Below are positions 36,631 through 45,074 of a DNA stretch of 64,000 nt, piece by piece (positions within the stretch are counted from its first letter, which is position 1; the number at the start of each line of letters is the position of its first letter). The stretch comes from Nocardia sp. BMG51109 (GTDB lineage: Bacteria; Actinomycetota; Actinomycetes; Mycobacteriales; Mycobacteriaceae): positions 1,550,001-1,614,000 of the forward strand of contig NZ_JAFQ01000004.1 of the NCBI RefSeq assembly GCF_000526215.1, read 5' to 3'. The notes below the pieces were generated by a model that ran no database searches, had not been told where the DNA came from, and worked only from the letters and a program-made list of their open reading frames with translations. A program made the position numbers and the translations under genes.

Positions 36631-36712
36631 GCCAGACACTCTGGCACATGGCACCGACAAGAAACACCCTGGAATCAGAGTCGATACCGACTCAAACGTG
36701 ACATCAGTCACG
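36630..36712. promoter_or_regulatory. Three consecutive inverted repeats upstream of the sigma factor
   Basis: TGCCAGA-CAC-TCTGGCA (36630-36646, touching the start codon), GAGTCG-ATAC-CGACTC (36678-36693) and CGTGAC-ATCA-GTCACG (36697-36712) are all perfect. They could form stacked RNA hairpins, end the fadD19 transcript, or be operators. Confidence 0.55.
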
Positions 36713-36764
36713 GGACTGTCCTGGCGTCCCACCACCCGCGGGCGGACGGTGAGACCCGGACGCG

Positions 36765-38411
36765 CTACTTGGTCGCGGGCGCGGGAGCGTCCTCGTCGGC
36801 GGCACGAGACTCGGCGTGCGCCTTCGCCCACTTGTAGTCCGGCTTGCCCGCCGGGGAGCGCTGGATCTCCTCGACGAACCAGATGCTGCGCGGGATCTTG
36901 TAGGAGGAGATCTCCTTGGTCAGCACCGGGCGCAGTTCCTCCAGGGTCGGGCGCCGACCGCCCCGGCACTGCACGACCGCGGCCACCCGCTGGCCCCACC
37001 GCTCGTCGGCGACACCGATCACCAGCGCGTCGAGGACCTCCGGATGGCACTTCAGCGCACCCTCGACCTCCTCGGGATAGATCTTCTCGCCGCCGCTGTT
37101 GATGCTGACCGAACCGCGCCCGAGCATCGTGACGGTGCCGTCCTCCTCCACCCGCGCGTAGTCGCCCGGAATGGAGTAGCGAATCCCGTTGAACTCCTTG
37201 AACGTTGCCGCGGTCTTGACCGGGTCGTTGTAGTAACCCACCGGAATGTGCCCCTTGCGGGCGAGCAGGCCGACCTGCCCCGAACCGGGCACGACCGGAT
37301 TGCCGTCCTCGTCGAGCACCTCGGTGGAGGCGTCGATCTTCACCCGCGGGCCGCCGGTGTGGGTACCGCCCTTGGCCGCGATGGAGATACCACCGAAACC
37401 GGTCTCCGACGAGCCGATCGAATCGGTGATCACCGTATTCGGCAGCAGCTCGATGAACTCGTCCTTCAGCGTCGGCGAGAACAGCGCCGCACTGCTGGCC
37501 ATCGCCCACAGGCTCGAATGCTTGTACGGCTCACCGGTTTTCGGGTTGCCTTCCTTCAACGCGTCGAGCATCGGCCGGGCCATCGCGTCGCCGGTTATGA
37601 AGATCATGTTGATGTCGTGCTGGTCGACCGCCTGCCACACGCCGTGCGCGCTGAACTCGGGCAGCATGATCGTCTTGCCGCCGTCGAACAGGCCGTGGAA
37701 GGTCGCGGTCTGCGAACCGCCGTGGATCATCGGCGGGATCGGGTAGCGCACCATCGGCGCGTTGCCCGCACCGGCCTTGGCCTGCTGCCACTCGTCCTGG
37801 ACGTACTCACCGGACATGAAGTTGATGCCGCCGCCGAGCACCCGCCACCAGTCCTCGTGGCGCCACATCACGCCCTTGGGCATGCCCGTGGTGCCGCCGG
37901 TGTAGAGCATGAAGATGTCGTCGCCCGACCGGTCGGCGAAGTCCCGGGCGCCGTGCGTGGACGCCAGCGCCGCTTCGTAGTCCACGGAGTCGGCCGCGGT
38001 CGGGGTATCGGTGCCGTCGTTCACCACGAGGACCGACTTCAGCTCGGGAGTCTTCGGCCGGACCGCGGACACCTTGTCGGTGTACCGGCGCTCGTGAATG
38101 AGCGCGACCAAGTCCGAGTTCTCGAAGATGTACTGCAACTCGTTCTCGACGTACCGGAAGTTGATGTTGATCATCACCGCCCGCACCTTGAACACCGCGA
38201 CCATGGCCTCGACGGCCTCGAGGGTGTTGCGCGTGTAGATGCCGACCTTGGAGCCCGGCTCCACACCCTGTTCCTGCAGGTAATGCGCGAGACGGTTGGC
38301 CCGGTCCTCCAGCTGGGCATAGGTCACCGAGCGAGTGTCGTCAGCCAGCGCGACGCGGTCCGGCACGAGGTCGACGGTGTGTTCGACGAGGTCCGCTATG
38401 TTGTAGCTCAC
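36765..38411 (-). CDS. fadD19: Sterol side-chain acyl-CoA ligase FadD19
   Basis: 548 residues, the same length as M. tuberculosis FadD19 (Rv3515c), from a GTG at 38411. ANL-family motifs: the P-loop-like YTGGTTGMPKGVMW, the GSSETG core and the C-terminal GRGSVSINSGGEKIYPEEVE hinge, with the catalytic Lys late in SPAGKPDYKW. FadD19 activates 3-oxo-cholest-4-en-26-oate and related acids to CoA thioesters, and is needed for C24-branched sterols in Rhodococcus. A near-perfect KstR box lies 11 bp upstream of the start. Confidence 0.93.
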   Translation of the reverse strand: MSYNIADLVEHTVDLVPDRVALADDTRSVTYAQLEDRANRLAHYLQEQGVEPGSKVGIYTRNTLEAVEAMVAVFKVRAVMININFRYVENELQYIFENSDLVALIHERRYTDKVSAVRPKTPELKSVLVVNDGTDTPTAADSVDYEAALASTHGARDFADRSGDDIFMLYTGGTTGMPKGVMWRHEDWWRVLGGGINFMSGEYVQDEWQQAKAGAGNAPMVRYPIPPMIHGGSQTATFHGLFDGGKTIMLPEFSAHGVWQAVDQHDINMIFITGDAMARPMLDALKEGNPKTGEPYKHSSLWAMASSAALFSPTLKDEFIELLPNTVITDSIGSSETGFGGISIAAKGGTHTGGPRVKIDASTEVLDEDGNPVVPGSGQVGLLARKGHIPVGYYNDPVKTAATFKEFNGIRYSIPGDYARVEEDGTVTMLGRGSVSINSGGEKIYPEEVEGALKCHPEVLDALVIGVADERWGQRVAAVVQCRGGRRPTLEELRPVLTKEISSYKIPRSIWFVEEIQRSPAGKPDYKWAKAHAESRAADEDAPAPATK

Positions 38412-38421
38412 AGGACAAAAA

Positions 38422-38435
38422 TAGAACGTGTTCTC
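38422..38435. promoter_or_regulatory. KstR-type operator upstream of fadD19
   Basis: TAGAACGTGTTCTC matches the consensus except the last base and has near-palindromic arms. It is immediately upstream of the fadD19 GTG, so a bound repressor would block initiation. Confidence 0.82.
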
Positions 38436-38546
38436 GGCTGTGACAAGGGTCAATTTACGCCGTTTACAAATTCATCCGGGATAGTAGCCGCCACCCGCCC
38501 GCCGGGTGACAGAAATCACGAAAGATGTTGCGGCACAACGAGAAAT

Positions 38547-38571
38547 GCCCACCTGGGCAAACCAGGTGGGC
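38547..38571 (-). terminator. Hairpin downstream of the acyl-CoA ligase gene
   Basis: GCCCACCTGG and CCAGGTGGGC pair perfectly (10 bp) around GCAAA. It is about 150 bp beyond the stop of the 38.7-40.3 kb ligase gene and upstream of fadD19, so it should insulate the two. Confidence 0.6.
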
Positions 38572-38721
38572 TGTGACGATCCGTTCCCGACCCGACTGGG
38601 CCGGGTCCCGCCCCATTGACACGGGAACGACCACATCAGTCAGCTATAACTCTCATTCCCGAGTGTCATAACCACAGGCCACGTCGCCGTAGCAGGGGTG
38701 GAACACCGAGCAGCCGATCGG

Positions 38722-40263
38722 CTATGTCTTCACATAGCTCTCCCGGATCTTGCGCTTGTAGAGCTTGCCGTTCGGGTCGCGGGGCAGCTCGTCGAGGTAG
38801 TCGATGCTGCGAGGCAGCTTGTACTTCGCCAGGCGGCTCGCCGCGAACTCCATCAGCTCCCTGGTGAGCCGCTCGTCGCCGACGATCCCCTCGGCCGGCT
38901 GCACGACGGCCTTGACCTCCTGACCCCAATCCTCGTGCGGCAGACCGAACACGGCGACGTCGGCGACCTTCGGATGGGTGATCAGCTCGTTCTCGATCTC
39001 GGCGGGGTAGATGTTCACGCCCCCGGACAGGATCAGATCCGAGCGCCGGTCGTGCAGGTAGAGGTAGCCGTCCTCGTCCATGTGCCCGATGTCGCCGACG
39101 GTGAACAGGTCGCCGACCCGGGCGTCCTCGGTCTTGGCCCGGTCCTTGTGGTACTCGAAGTTCGATCCGCCCATCCGCATGTAGACGGTGCCGGTCTCGC
39201 CGGGAGGCAGTTCCGCCCCGTCGTCGCCGAGCACCTTCACCACCGCGTACGGCCAGGCCTTGCCGACCGATCCGGGCTTGCGCAGCCACTCCGCACCGGA
39301 GATGGAGGTGCCGCCGCCCTCGGTCGCCGCGTAGTACTCGGTGACGACCGGGCCCCACCACTCGAGCATCTGCCGCTTGGTCTCCTGCGGGCACGGCGCC
39401 GCGCCGTGGATCATGCAGCGCAGCGACGACACGTCGTACTTCGCGCGCACCTGCTCCGGCAGCGCCAGCAGCCGATGGAACTGGGTCGGCACCATGTGGC
39501 TGTGCGTGACCCGGTGCTTGTCGATCAGCCGCAGCATCTCCTCCGGATCCCACTTGTCCATCAGAACGACCTTGTGCCCCAACTGAATCGAGATGGAGGC
39601 GAAGTTCAGCACGGCGGTGTGGTACAGCGGCGAACCGCAGATGTGCACGTGCTCGTCGAACGGTTGCAGCCCGAACAGCCCGAAGAAGCCGGTCGACTGC
39701 GGCCCGACGACATCCGGATCGGCGCCGGTGAGCGGGCGGCGAACGCCCTTGGGGCGGCCCGTGGTTCCGGACGTGTAGAGCATCGGCGCACCGGTGGTGC
39801 GGGCGTCCGGGCGCCCGGTCTCGGTGGCGCCCAGCTCCGCCAGCGGCCGGAAGCCCGCCACCTCGCCGACCGAATAGCGCGCGTCCGCAGGCACTTTCGC
39901 CTCGTCGGCGGCGATCCGCGCGGCCTCGGCGAAACGCTCGTCGGCGATGAACACCTCGGCCTCGCTGTCGCCGAGGATGTAGGCCACCTCCGGCCCGGTC
40001 AGATGCCAGTTCACCGCGACGATGTACAGCCCGGCCTGATAGGCCGCGAAGTACACCGCGAGCGCCTCGGCGCTGTTGTGCACCATCGACACCAGCACGT
40101 CACCGGCCCGCATACCCTTGGCCTGCAGGCCCCGTGCGATGCGGTCGGCCTGCGCGGCCAGTTCTCCGTAGCCGACCTCCCGCCCCGACGGATCGACGAC
40201 CGCGATCCGTCCGGGGTCGGTGGCGGCGATGTTCCACAGTCCCAGCTGCTGCGCCGGCTCCAT
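38722..40263 (-). CDS. Acyl-CoA ligase in the KstR regulon (not FadD17)
   Basis: 513 residues from the ATG at 40263, chosen because GAGGA lies 9 nt upstream; a GTG 3 codons earlier lacks spacing. ANL motifs are complete: YTSGTTGRPKGV, YAATEGGG, DLFTVGDIGHMDEDGYLYL (broken as GDIGHMDEDGYLYL), and a catalytic Lys in DPNGKLYKRKI. M. tuberculosis has fadD17 in the equivalent area, but this protein's sequence does not resemble FadD17. The upstream palindromic KstR box makes a sterol substrate likely; which one is unknown. Confidence 0.87.
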   Translation of the reverse strand: MEPAQQLGLWNIAATDPGRIAVVDPSGREVGYGELAAQADRIARGLQAKGMRAGDVLVSMVHNSAEALAVYFAAYQAGLYIVAVNWHLTGPEVAYILGDSEAEVFIADERFAEAARIAADEAKVPADARYSVGEVAGFRPLAELGATETGRPDARTTGAPMLYTSGTTGRPKGVRRPLTGADPDVVGPQSTGFFGLFGLQPFDEHVHICGSPLYHTAVLNFASISIQLGHKVVLMDKWDPEEMLRLIDKHRVTHSHMVPTQFHRLLALPEQVRAKYDVSSLRCMIHGAAPCPQETKRQMLEWWGPVVTEYYAATEGGGTSISGAEWLRKPGSVGKAWPYAVVKVLGDDGAELPPGETGTVYMRMGGSNFEYHKDRAKTEDARVGDLFTVGDIGHMDEDGYLYLHDRRSDLILSGGVNIYPAEIENELITHPKVADVAVFGLPHEDWGQEVKAVVQPAEGIVGDERLTRELMEFAASRLAKYKLPRSIDYLDELPRDPNGKLYKRKIRESYVKT

Positions 40264-40282
40264 CGAAGTCACTCCTCGAATC

Positions 40283-40296
40283 TAGAACGTGTTCTA
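40283..40296. promoter_or_regulatory. Perfect palindromic KstR operator upstream of acyl-CoA ligase
   Basis: TAGAACGTGTTCTA is a fully symmetrical match to TnnAACnnGTTnnA, 20 bp upstream of the chosen start. Confidence 0.88.
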
Positions 40297-40327
40297 CATG
40301 CGAACAAGGGGCGGGACGAGACGAGGT

Positions 40328-41365
40328 TCAGGACCGGATCAACGGCGCGAGAGCCTCGAACTGGGCGACATCACGGACCCCGACCAGCAGCATGGTGACG
40401 CCCGCCTGCTCCCACACCTTCAACTGCTCCCGCACGTGCGCCTCGTCGCCGATGATCGTGGTGTCGAGAATCAGTTCGTCGGGGACGGCGGCCGCCGCCT
40501 CGTCCTTGCGGCCGGACCGGAACAGCCGGGTGATCTCGTCGACGATGTCGCCGTAGCCCATCCGCCGGTACACCTGGGCGTGGAAGTTCAGCTCCTCCGC
40601 ACCCATGCCGCCGATGTAGAGCGCCATCACCGGGCGCAGCCGGTCCAGTTCGGTCTTCGGGTCGTCGGTCAGGATGACCTGCGCGGTAGCGGCGATCTCG
40701 AAGTCCTCGCGCGAACGCCGGGCACCCGGTCGCGCGAAACCCTCGTCGAGCCATTCGTTGTACATCCCGGCCAGCCGGGGCGTGTAGTAGATGGCCAGCC
40801 ATCCGTCGGCGATCTCCGCGGTCAGCGCCACGTTCTTGGGCCCCTCCGCACCGAGCCAGATCGGCAGATCCGCACGGAGCGGATGGGTGATCGGCTTGAG
40901 TGGTTTCCCCAGGTCCGTCGCGCCGGGACCGTGGTACGGCATCGGGTAGTGCGGACCCTCGCTCATCACCTTGCCCTGCCGCGCGAGCACCTGCCGGATG
41001 ATCCCGACGTACTCCCGGGTGCGCTGCAACGGCTTGGCGAACGGCTGCCCGTACCAGCCCTCGACGACCTGCGGACCGGAGACGCCGAGTCCCAGGATGT
41101 GCCGCCCACCGCTGAGATGGTCCATCGTCAGCGCCGCCATCGCGGTGGCCGTCGGCGTGCGGGCCGAGAGCTGCACCACCGAGGTGCCCAGCCGCACCCG
41201 GCCGGTCCGCGAACCCCACCAGGCCAGCGGGGTGAAGGCGTCGGACCCCCACGATTCGGCGGTGAACACCGCGTCGAAACCGGCCTCCTCGGCCGCCACC
41301 ACCAATTCGCCGTGGTTGTCCGGCGGGCCGGCGCCCCAATATCCGAGTTGCAATCCGAAACGCAT
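40328..41365 (-). CDS. LLM-class, F420-type oxidoreductase (Rv3520c-like)
   Basis: 345 residues from the ATG at 41365. The luciferase-like TIM barrel is recognisable from MRFGLQLGYWG, TAESWGSDAFTPLAWWGSRTG (broken as TAESWGSDAFTP), LGLGVSGPQVVEGWYG and a late DELILDTTIIGDEAHVREQL helix. The position between the ligase and the DUF35 protein equals that of Rv3520c. Family members use F420 or FMN; F420 is likely in this lineage. The sterol step it serves is not established. A palindromic repeat element lies 14 bp upstream of its start. Confidence 0.86.
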   Translation of the reverse strand: MRFGLQLGYWGAGPPDNHGELVVAAEEAGFDAVFTAESWGSDAFTPLAWWGSRTGRVRLGTSVVQLSARTPTATAMAALTMDHLSGGRHILGLGVSGPQVVEGWYGQPFAKPLQRTREYVGIIRQVLARQGKVMSEGPHYPMPYHGPGATDLGKPLKPITHPLRADLPIWLGAEGPKNVALTAEIADGWLAIYYTPRLAGMYNEWLDEGFARPGARRSREDFEIAATAQVILTDDPKTELDRLRPVMALYIGGMGAEELNFHAQVYRRMGYGDIVDEITRLFRSGRKDEAAAAVPDELILDTTIIGDEAHVREQLKVWEQAGVTMLLVGVRDVAQFEALAPLIRS

Positions 41366-41378
41366 GACACTCCCTTCC

Positions 41379-41442
41379 ACGGCACTCGCGTCAGGCCCGT
41401 AGGCGGCAGCTTGCGTAACCACGGAGGGCCCGCGAGTGCCGT
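41379..41442. repeat. Palindromic repeat element with 12-bp inverted arms
   Basis: Arms ACGGCACTCGCG and CGCGAGTGCCGT are perfect complements (41379-41390, 41431-41442). The core shares TCAGG, AGGCGGCAGC, GCGTAACCACGGAGGG with the units at 20.7 and 50.4 kb, while the arm sequence differs. It sits between the KstR box and the start of the oxidoreductase gene, in its 5' leader. Confidence 0.85.
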
Positions 41443-41474
41443 CGTCGACCCAGCCCTGGCCTTGCCACCAGAGT

Positions 41475-41488
41475 TAGAACCTGTTCTA
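41475..41488. promoter_or_regulatory. KstR operator in the divergent oxidoreductase/DUF35 promoter
   Basis: TAGAACCTGTTCTA has perfect TAGAAC/GTTCTA arms. It lies 27 bp upstream of the DUF35 gene and 109 bp upstream of the oxidoreductase gene. Confidence 0.87.
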
Positions 41489-41515
41489 CTCGATGTCGTG
41501 ACTCAGGGGAACACC

Positions 41516-42523
41516 ATGACCGGCACAGTTGCCGAGGGAAGTGGTTCGCAAACGGGAACCACTCCGGACGTACTCGCCGCGGAATTGCGAATGACGTTCG
41601 ACTACACCCGCTCGGTCGGGCCGACCATCGGCCGTTTCCTGACCGGGCTGCGCGAGGGCCGCATCGTCGGCGTGCGCGGTTCCGACGGCCGGGTGCTGGT
41701 GCCGCCGCCGGAATACGATCCGGGCACCTCGGAACCGCTGTCCGACTTCGTCGACGTATCCGACGTGGGCACCGTACGGAGCTGGAGCTGGGTCCGCGAC
41801 CCGCTGCCCGGGCAGCCCTTCGACCGGCCCTTCGCCTGGGCGTTGATCGAGCTCGACGGCGCGGACACCGGATTGCTGCACGCGGTGGACGTCGCATCCG
41901 CCGACGACATCCACACCGGCATGCGGGTGCGGGTGCGCTGGGCGGCCGAACGCAGCGGCACCATCCACGACATCGCCTGCTTCGAGCCCGGCGAAACCTC
42001 CGCCGCCCCAGCCGAATCCACCGGCGGCAGCAGGGACGCCGACCCGGTGACCGGCATCGTCACCCCGATCGACCTGAGCTACAAGCACACCGCGTCGCCG
42101 CCGGAGACGGTGTTCCTGCGGGCCATCGCCGAGGGCCGGCTGGTGGGCGCGCGGGCCGCCGACGGCAAGGTGTACTTCCCGCCGCGCGGCGCCGATCCGC
42201 GGACCGGCGAGCCGACCGAGGACTACGTCGACCTCGCCGACACCGGCATCGTCACCACCTTCTGCATCGTGAACGTGCCGTTCCAGGGCCAGCGGATCAA
42301 ACCGCCGTACGTGGCCGCGTATGTCCTGCTCGACGGCACCGACATCCCCTTCCTGCATCTGGTGCTCGGCTGCGAGGTCGGCGAGGTCCGGATGGGCATG
42401 CGAGTCAAGGCATCCTGGCTTCCGCGCGAGGAGTGGAGCCACAACGGCCTGGAGAACATCTCGCACTTCGAACCCACCGGCGAGCCCGACGCCGATTACG
42501 AGACCTTCGCGCAGCATCTGTGA
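41516..42523 (+). CDS. Tandem DUF35/OB-fold protein (Rv3521-like)
   Basis: 335 residues from the ATG at 41516. Two similar halves are visible: FLTGLREGRIVGVRGSDGRVLVPPPEYDP then FVDVSDVGTV in the first (broken as GRIVGVRGSDGRVLVPP), and FLRAIAEGRLVGARAADGKVYFPP then YVDLADTGIV in the second. Each resembles the OB-fold of DUF35 partners that chaperone SCPx-type thiolases and aldolases. No CxxC zinc ribbon is seen. It directly precedes ltp4/ltp3 and is probably their partner subunit, as ChsH2 is for Ltp2; this last point is inference. Confidence 0.85.
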   Translation: MTGTVAEGSGSQTGTTPDVLAAELRMTFDYTRSVGPTIGRFLTGLREGRIVGVRGSDGRVLVPPPEYDPGTSEPLSDFVDVSDVGTVRSWSWVRDPLPGQPFDRPFAWALIELDGADTGLLHAVDVASADDIHTGMRVRVRWAAERSGTIHDIACFEPGETSAAPAESTGGSRDADPVTGIVTPIDLSYKHTASPPETVFLRAIAEGRLVGARAADGKVYFPPRGADPRTGEPTEDYVDLADTGIVTTFCIVNVPFQGQRIKPPYVAAYVLLDGTDIPFLHLVLGCEVGEVRMGMRVKASWLPREEWSHNGLENISHFEPTGEPDADYETFAQHL

Positions 42524-42559
42524 GTGCGGCCGAGGCCGCGGATAGAGAGCTGAAATACC

Positions 42560-43597
42560 TTGAGTGACAATACGACCGACATCGCGGTGGTGGGCTTCGC
42601 GCACGCACCGCACGTCCCGGAGACCTACGGCACCACCAACGGTGTCGAGATGCTCACGCCCTGCTTCGACAAGCTGTACGACAAGCTCGGCATCGGCGTG
42701 GGCGATATCGACTTCTGGTGCTCCGGATCATCGGATTACCTTGCCGGACGCGCCTTTTCGTTCATCTCGGCGATCGACTCGATCGGCGCCGTGCCGCCGA
42801 TCAACGAATCGCACGTGGAGATGGACGCCGCCTGGGCGCTGTACGAGGCCTGGGTGAAACTGCGCTCCGGACAGGCGAAGACGGCGCTGGTGTACGGCTT
42901 CGGCAAGCCCTCGGCCGGGACGCTGCGCCAGGTGCTGACGCTGCAGACCGATCCGTACCTCGTCGCGCCGCTGTGGCCGGACGCGGTATCGATGGCCGGC
43001 CTGCAGGCGCGCGCCGGGCTCGACGCCGGGCGCTGGACCGAACGCGATATGGCGGCGGTGTCGGCCGCCGACGACGCGGAGATCGAAAATCGGCTCGCCG
43101 CACCGTATGTCGCCGATCCGCTGCGCGAGCACGACATCGCCCCGATCACCGACGGCGCGGCCGCGATCGTGCTGGCCGCCGGCGACCGCGCGCGCGAGCT
43201 GTGCGAGCGGCCGGCCTGGCTGACCGATATCGCGCACCGCATCGACACCCCGGTGCTCGGTGCCCGCGACCTGACCTCCTCGCCCTCCGCGGCGGCGGCC
43301 GGAAAGGCCGTATTCGGTGACGACGCGGGCGGATTCGACGTCGCCGAGCTGCATGCGCAGTTCAGCCACGAGCAGCTGATCCTGAAACAGGCCCTGGGTC
43401 TCAACGGCGGCACCCGGATCAATCCCTCCGGCGGCGCGCTGGCGGGCAACCCGATGTTCGCGGCCGGGCTGGAGCGGATCGGCTTCGCCGCGACGGAGAT
43501 CATCAACGGCACCGCCGGACGCGCCCTCGCCCACGCGGCGAGCGGGCCTGCGCTGCAACAGAACTTGGTGGCCGTCTTGAATGCGGAGGCACGATGA
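42560..43597 (+). CDS. ltp4: SCPx/thiolase-like protein Ltp4
   Basis: 345 residues from a TTG at 42560, with GAGAG about 9 nt upstream; TTG is the only start that keeps the family N-terminus. The thiolase fold is clear (ITDGAAAIVLAAGD, NGGTRINPSGGALAGNPMFAAGLERI broken as INPSGGALAGNP), but the classic nucleophilic Cys motif is absent, as in Ltp proteins with aldolase roles. Ltp3 and Ltp4 are needed to degrade C24-branched sterol side chains in Rhodococcus. The stop overlaps ltp3 (ATGA). Confidence 0.88.
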   Translation: MSDNTTDIAVVGFAHAPHVPETYGTTNGVEMLTPCFDKLYDKLGIGVGDIDFWCSGSSDYLAGRAFSFISAIDSIGAVPPINESHVEMDAAWALYEAWVKLRSGQAKTALVYGFGKPSAGTLRQVLTLQTDPYLVAPLWPDAVSMAGLQARAGLDAGRWTERDMAAVSAADDAEIENRLAAPYVADPLREHDIAPITDGAAAIVLAAGDRARELCERPAWLTDIAHRIDTPVLGARDLTSSPSAAAAGKAVFGDDAGGFDVAELHAQFSHEQLILKQALGLNGGTRINPSGGALAGNPMFAAGLERIGFAATEIINGTAGRALAHAASGPALQQNLVAVLNAEAR

Positions 43598-44760
43598 CAA
43601 ACCTTGCTGCGGTGCTCGGCACCGGACAGACCCATCACGTGACGAAACGGGCCGACGTGTCCATGGCCGGGCTGTGCCGCGAGGCCATCGATCGCGCACT
43701 GGCCGACGCCGAACTCACCATGGCCGATATCGATGCGGTCGTGGTGGGCAAGGCCCCGGACCTGTTCGAGGGTTCGATGATGCCCGAACTGTTCCTCGCG
43801 GATGCCCTGGGCGCCACCGGAAAACCGCTGCTGCGCGTGCACACCGCGGGTTCGGTGGGCGGCTCGACCGGCGTCGTCGCGGCCAACCACGTGCAGGCCG
43901 GCGTGCACGGCAAGGTGCTCGCGGTGGCCTGGGAGAAGCAGTCGGAATCCAATGCCATGTGGGCGCTGTCGAATCCGGTCCCGTTCACCAAGCCGGTCGG
44001 CGCCGGCGCCGGCGGGTACTTCGCCCCGCACGTGCGCGCCTACATCCGGCGCGCGAACGCCCCGCTGCACATCGGCGCCATGGTGGCGGTGAAGGATCGC
44101 CGCAACGGCGCGAAGAATCCGCTCGCCCATCTGCAGCAGGCCGATATCACCATGGAGTCGGTGCTGGCCTCGCAGATGCTGTGGGACCCGATCCGGTTCG
44201 ACGAGACCTGCCCCTCCTCGGACGGCGCCTGCGCGCTGGTGATCGGCGACGAGGCCTCGGCGCGGAAGGTCGAGGAGTCCGGCAAGAAGGTGGCCTGGGT
44301 GCACGGCACCGCCATGCGCACCGAGCCGCTCGCCTACTCCGGCCGCGATCAGGTCAGCCCGCAGGCCGGCCGCGACGCCGCGGCCGCGCTGTGGCGGCAG
44401 GCCGGAATCGCCAACCCGCTGGAGGAGATCGACGCCGCCGAGATCTACGTGCCGTTCTCCTGGTTCGAGCCGATGTGGCTGGAGAACCTGGGCTTCGTCC
44501 CGGAGGGCGAGGGCTGGAAGCTGACCGACGCCCGGGAGACCGAGATCGGCAGGAAGCTGCCGGTCAACCCGTCCGGTGGCGTGCTCAGCTCCAACCCGAT
44601 CGGGGCCTCCGGCATGATCCGCTTCGCCGAGGCCGCCAAACAGGTGATGAGCCGCGCCGGGGACTACCAGGTCGAGAACGCGCGCAAGGCGCTCGGACAT
44701 GCGTACGGCGGCGGCTCGCAGTACTTCTCGATGTGGGTGGTCGGATCGGAGCGACCGTGA
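43594..44760 (+). CDS. ltp3: SCPx/thiolase-like protein Ltp3
   Basis: 388 residues. SCPx-type motifs: HTAGSVGGSTGVVAANHVQAG (broken as HTAGSVGGSTGV) where thiolases would have a Cys, CPSSDGACALVIGDE, and VNPSGGVLSSNPIGASG. The absence of the nucleophile Cys fits a retro-aldolase rather than a thiolase. It overlaps ltp4 by 4 bp and forms a DUF35-ltp4-ltp3 unit under a KstR box. In M. tuberculosis the order is Rv3521-Rv3522-Rv3523. Confidence 0.9.
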   Translation: MTNLAAVLGTGQTHHVTKRADVSMAGLCREAIDRALADAELTMADIDAVVVGKAPDLFEGSMMPELFLADALGATGKPLLRVHTAGSVGGSTGVVAANHVQAGVHGKVLAVAWEKQSESNAMWALSNPVPFTKPVGAGAGGYFAPHVRAYIRRANAPLHIGAMVAVKDRRNGAKNPLAHLQQADITMESVLASQMLWDPIRFDETCPSSDGACALVIGDEASARKVEESGKKVAWVHGTAMRTEPLAYSGRDQVSPQAGRDAAAALWRQAGIANPLEEIDAAEIYVPFSWFEPMWLENLGFVPEGEGWKLTDARETEIGRKLPVNPSGGVLSSNPIGASGMIRFAEAAKQVMSRAGDYQVENARKALGHAYGGGSQYFSMWVVGSERP

Positions 44761-45074
44761 ACCACCATCGCCCGGCCGTTCGCGGCCGCTCTCGTCTCGC
44801 AAAGACGCGGGGGCGAGGGAATTCGAATGATGCGACATGCCATATCCGCGCCGAAGTGTCCGAGACGGTCGGATGACGGGATCATCGGACTCGAACTCGG
44901 CGTCGAGAAGGTCGAATTCCGCCGCGAATTCTTCGATTTCGGACGCATGCGAATGAATATACGAGCACATCTGCAAGCCCATCGGCAAACTCACCGCGCT
45001 ACGCACCGAATGCGGCCGGACCGACCAGTCTTTCGAGTTCACGGGCCCGATTTCGGCGCTGAACAGGAGTCGCC
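44761..45074. other. Intergenic stretch, 314 bp
   Basis: No supported gene. The sequence looks less GC-rich than its surroundings (for example around 44930-44970) and the minus strand reads an acidic, protein-like run (SEIEEFAAEFDLLDAEFESD), but that frame has no stop before it enters ltp3 and no start signal, so it is not called. The promoter of the isomerase-like gene should lie here. Confidence 0.4.
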
